Source: Lachnoclostridium edouardi (GTDB lineage: Bacteria > Bacillota > Clostridia > Lachnospirales > Lachnospiraceae). Taken from it: a stretch of DNA of 64,000 bases. The position numbers were made by a program, and so were the translations under genes. Positions 62,143-64,000 of this stretch are shown one piece after another (the stretch's first letter is position 1; each line of letters starts with the position of its first letter). The notes under the pieces are model-generated. The model ran no database searches, was not told the DNA's origin, and was given only the letters and a program-made list of their open reading frames with translations. Where the stretch lies: positions 339,413-403,412 of the forward strand of contig NZ_OESQ01000001.1 in assembly GCF_900240245.1 (NCBI RefSeq), given 5' to 3'.

Positions 62143-62556
62143 TTAAATTTTAGAACCGCATTTTGTACAGTAATTTACCTTTCCTGTGTACTTAGCTCCA
62201 CAGTTAGGACAGAAACAGACCTCCTGCTCCTTTGGCTTATGACCTAACACCTGACTTTCCTGAAGCTCCAGCTGCTCAATAGCCTGAAGCTGCTCCTGAA
62301 TCCGTTTTTCTCTGGCCTGGATTTTTCTATAAATTCCCTCCAGATCTTCTAATTCAGGCTGGTCCAGTTTCTGAATCCAATTCTGATATCCCTTTTCTCC
62401 GGCCTGCTGCTTTAACTCCTGAATTTCTTTTTCTAAGGTGTGAATATAAGTTCTGATTTTTGTAATCTCTAAAAAAGAGGATGTTTTCATATTAATTTCC
62501 GTCACTTTTTTAGACAAATCCATTTTCAGTTTCTGAAAAGTCTTGTTCTCTGCCAT
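62143..62556 (-). CDS. Coiled-coil zinc-ribbon protein
   Basis: A 137-residue protein made of a helical, coiled-coil part (about residues 1-105, rich in Lys, Glu and Gln: LEKEIQELKQQAGEKG; YRKIQAREKRIQEQLQAIEQ) and a C-terminal zinc ribbon CPNCGAKYTGKVNYCTKCGSKI. Two CxxC pairs should bind one zinc. Such proteins are common in Clostridia and no function is assigned. GGAGGAAGC lies before the ATG. It is about 56 bases downstream of arcC, on the same strand. Confidence 0.85.
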   Translation of the reverse strand: MAENKTFQKLKMDLSKKVTEINMKTSSFLEITKIRTYIHTLEKEIQELKQQAGEKGYQNWIQKLDQPELEDLEGIYRKIQAREKRIQEQLQAIEQLELQESQVLGHKPKEQEVCFCPNCGAKYTGKVNYCTKCGSKI

Positions 62557-62612
62557 CTCGCTTCCTCCTGTGTGCTTTTATAGGCTTACTATACGTCACA
62601 GAACCTGAAAAG

Positions 62613-63560
62613 TCAATTCGTAATCCAGGTTCCTGACTTTTTCTCCATAGCTTGCTCCATTTTGTCCAGGGAAGTAATAATAGCTTTTGCATCTCCTTCA
62701 CTGTTTTTAATAAAGCTGCAGGCAGATTCTACCTTAGGGCCCATGCTGCCCTCTGGAAATTGTCCCTCTGCCATGTACTTTTCCACCTCATTTAAGGTCA
62801 TAGTATCCAGCTGTTTTTCATCTGGCTTTCCGTAATTGACAGATACCTTTTCCACACCTGTAAGGAGCAGCAAATACTCAGCGCCGATTTGATGGGCCAG
62901 AAGGGCGGAGGCTCTGTCCTTGTCAATAACAGCCTCCACGCCTTTTAATTTGCCGTCTGCCTGGCGGATTACAGGGATTCCTCCTCCTCCCACGCAGATT
63001 ACAATATATCCGGCGTCGCTTAAAGTGCGGATCACGTCGTTTTCTACAATTTCTAAAGGTTTGGGGGAGGGCACTACTCTTCTGTATCCTCTTCCGCTGT
63101 CCTCAACCATTATATATCCGTGCTCCTCCTCCAGCTGCCTGCTGTCCTCCTGAGAGAAAAACGGGCCAATAGGCTTTGTAGGCCGCTTAAAAGCAGGATC
63201 ATCTTTATCCACCACTGTCTCTGTAATAACAGTAGCCACCTTTTTGTCTATTCCAAGCTCTGACAGTCTGTTTTGAATGGACTGTTCCAGAATATATCCA
63301 ATACTTCCAGAAGTCTCCGCCCCGCATACATCTAAGGTATGTTCCGGCACAATAGGTTTTCCGGCTTCATTTTTAATTAAAAGATTCCCCACCTGGGGGC
63401 CGTTTCCATGGGTAAGCACCACATGATACCCTTTCTGGATCAGATGAATAATGGAATCACAGACCATAGCCACATTGGCAAATTGCTCCTCAAGTGTTCC
63501 CTTTTGATTATTCTGGGTAATTGCATTACCGCCGATTGCAACAACTACTGTTTTTTCCAT
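62613..63560 (-). CDS. arcC: Carbamate kinase
   Basis: A 315-residue amino-acid-kinase-fold enzyme that makes ATP from carbamoyl phosphate. It begins VVVAIGGNAITQNNQKGT, with VLTHGNGPQVGNLL, IGPFFSQEDSRQLEEE, VVPSPKPLEIVE, VCVGGGGIPVI and the C-terminal EGSMGPKVESACSFI, all family signatures. AGAGGAAA lies before the ATG. It starts 16 bases after a lactate-permease-type carrier. No arcA or arcB gene is in the window, so its carbamoyl phosphate may come from purine, allantoin or citrulline breakdown instead. Confidence 0.96.
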   Translation of the reverse strand: MEKTVVVAIGGNAITQNNQKGTLEEQFANVAMVCDSIIHLIQKGYHVVLTHGNGPQVGNLLIKNEAGKPIVPEHTLDVCGAETSGSIGYILEQSIQNRLSELGIDKKVATVITETVVDKDDPAFKRPTKPIGPFFSQEDSRQLEEEHGYIMVEDSGRGYRRVVPSPKPLEIVENDVIRTLSDAGYIVICVGGGGIPVIRQADGKLKGVEAVIDKDRASALLAHQIGAEYLLLLTGVEKVSVNYGKPDEKQLDTMTLNEVEKYMAEGQFPEGSMGPKVESACSFIKNSEGDAKAIITSLDKMEQAMEKKSGTWITN

Positions 63561-63576
63561 ATCAACATTTCCTCTC

Positions 63577-64000
63577 TTAAATAATTACAAGCCACAAAAA
63601 CACGAATACTCCTACTCCGACAGCCATTGCCAATGAAATGGGAAGTACCTTTTTAAGCACTGCTCCCTCCTGGCCCTGAATGCCTCCTGTAGTAGTTCCC
63701 AGCACAATATTTCCCGGACACATGGTAGCTCCAATGGCTCCTCCTGCCGTCTGAGCTCCTAAAATAGCCGCTACGTTTAGGCCTAACAGCTGGGCCGTCG
63801 TCTGCTGAAAGCCGCTGAATAAAATATTGGACGCCATATTGCTGCTGGTCATAAAAGAGCCCAGCATTCCTACAATGGGGGACAGCACCGCATAGCCCTG
63901 GCCCAGCACGTTGGCAATTCCCTGGGCCATAACAGAGGTCTGGCCTGTGCCCCCCATAATTCTGGACATTACAATAAATCCTGTTACTGCAATGGCTGAG
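63577..64000 (-). CDS. LctP-type permease, C-terminal part (runs off the window)
   Basis: The last 140 residues of a carrier, open to the window edge. It matches the end of the L-lactate permease family: GMLGSFMTSSNMASNILFSGF, GLNVAAILGAQTAGGAIGATMCPGNIVLGTTTGG and GQEGAVLKKVLP, followed by a last helix (SLAMAVGVGVFVFLWLVII). The LctP signature elements are present, but lactate itself is uncertain. Its gene lies 16 bases before arcC and is cotranscribed, so the carrier might serve carbamate-related or fermentation acids. Confidence 0.8.
   Translation of the reverse strand, partial: SAIAVTGFIVMSRIMGGTGQTSVMAQGIANVLGQGYAVLSPIVGMLGSFMTSSNMASNILFSGFQQTTAQLLGLNVAAILGAQTAGGAIGATMCPGNIVLGTTTGGIQGQEGAVLKKVLPISLAMAVGVGVFVFLWLVII

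Overview
The window looks like a chromosomal segment of a spore-forming, low-to-mid GC anaerobe of the Clostridia, most probably family Lachnospiraceae. The reasons are a spoIIAA-spoIIAB-sigF-spoVA sporulation cluster, near-perfect Gram-positive promoters (TTGACA-17-TATAAT) and AGGAGG-type ribosome sites, LexA boxes of the Firmicutes type, and a block of Lachnospiraceae-type unknown-function genes (DUF5716, DUF5717 and DUF4364-like). Most genes lie on the minus strand. No phage, insertion sequence, CRISPR array or rRNA was seen.

Layout. 1-1.4 kb: tRNA-Glu, an SOS-regulated 81-aa gene, a frameshifted small gene, then tRNA-Ala and tRNA-Gly. 1.5-7.8 kb: a DUF6506-like protein, an L,D-transpeptidase, a PHP phosphatase, an amino-acid ABC importer and a metallo-beta-lactamase lipoprotein. 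7.9-22 kb: a class B sortase and one enormous CnaB-repeat surface protein, about 4,430 codons when reassembled. The reading frame of this pair is broken by two in-frame amber codons and one frameshift in an A tract, and the gene also carries a G10 tract typical of phase-variable genes. 22-24.2 kb: a sodium:solute symporter and tRNA-Thr, -Glu and -Pro. 24.3-29.6 kb: two divergent metal-efflux modules, copA-csoR-copZ and csoR-like-P1B ATPase, with related CsoR-type operators. 29.7-37.6 kb: typA, yigZ, marR-ftsH and a class A penicillin-binding protein. 37.6-43.5 kb: a tripartite tricarboxylate transporter with two LarA-like (DUF2088) enzymes. 44-48.8 kb: the spoIIA/sigF/spoVA locus, with an extra 63-aa membrane protein. 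48.9-60.1 kb: a long minus-strand run with an actin-fold ATPase, a 1,192-aa partner, TPR proteins, valS and folC. 60.2-64 kb: malic enzyme, a DUF4364-like protein, small proteins, carbamate kinase and the end of a lactate-permease-type carrier.

How the genes work together. The sortase and giant adhesin form one surface-display unit that may be switched by tract slippage or may be decaying. The Cop/CsoR modules sense and export metal. The Tct system probably imports a small carboxylate that the LarA-like enzymes convert. The sporulation block runs from forespore sigma-factor control (SpoIIAA/AB/SigF) to the dipicolinate channel (SpoVA). The DUF5716/DUF5717/TPR block is the best candidate for an uncharacterised machine: an actin/Hsp70-like ATPase made together with a very large beta-sandwich plus helical-repeat protein and a TPR protein.

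Three short genes of 40 to 116 residues were found by reading the sequence directly: 50271-50408, 61949-62071 and the frameshifted 797-1146. Family names are from recognition of motifs, not from a database search.
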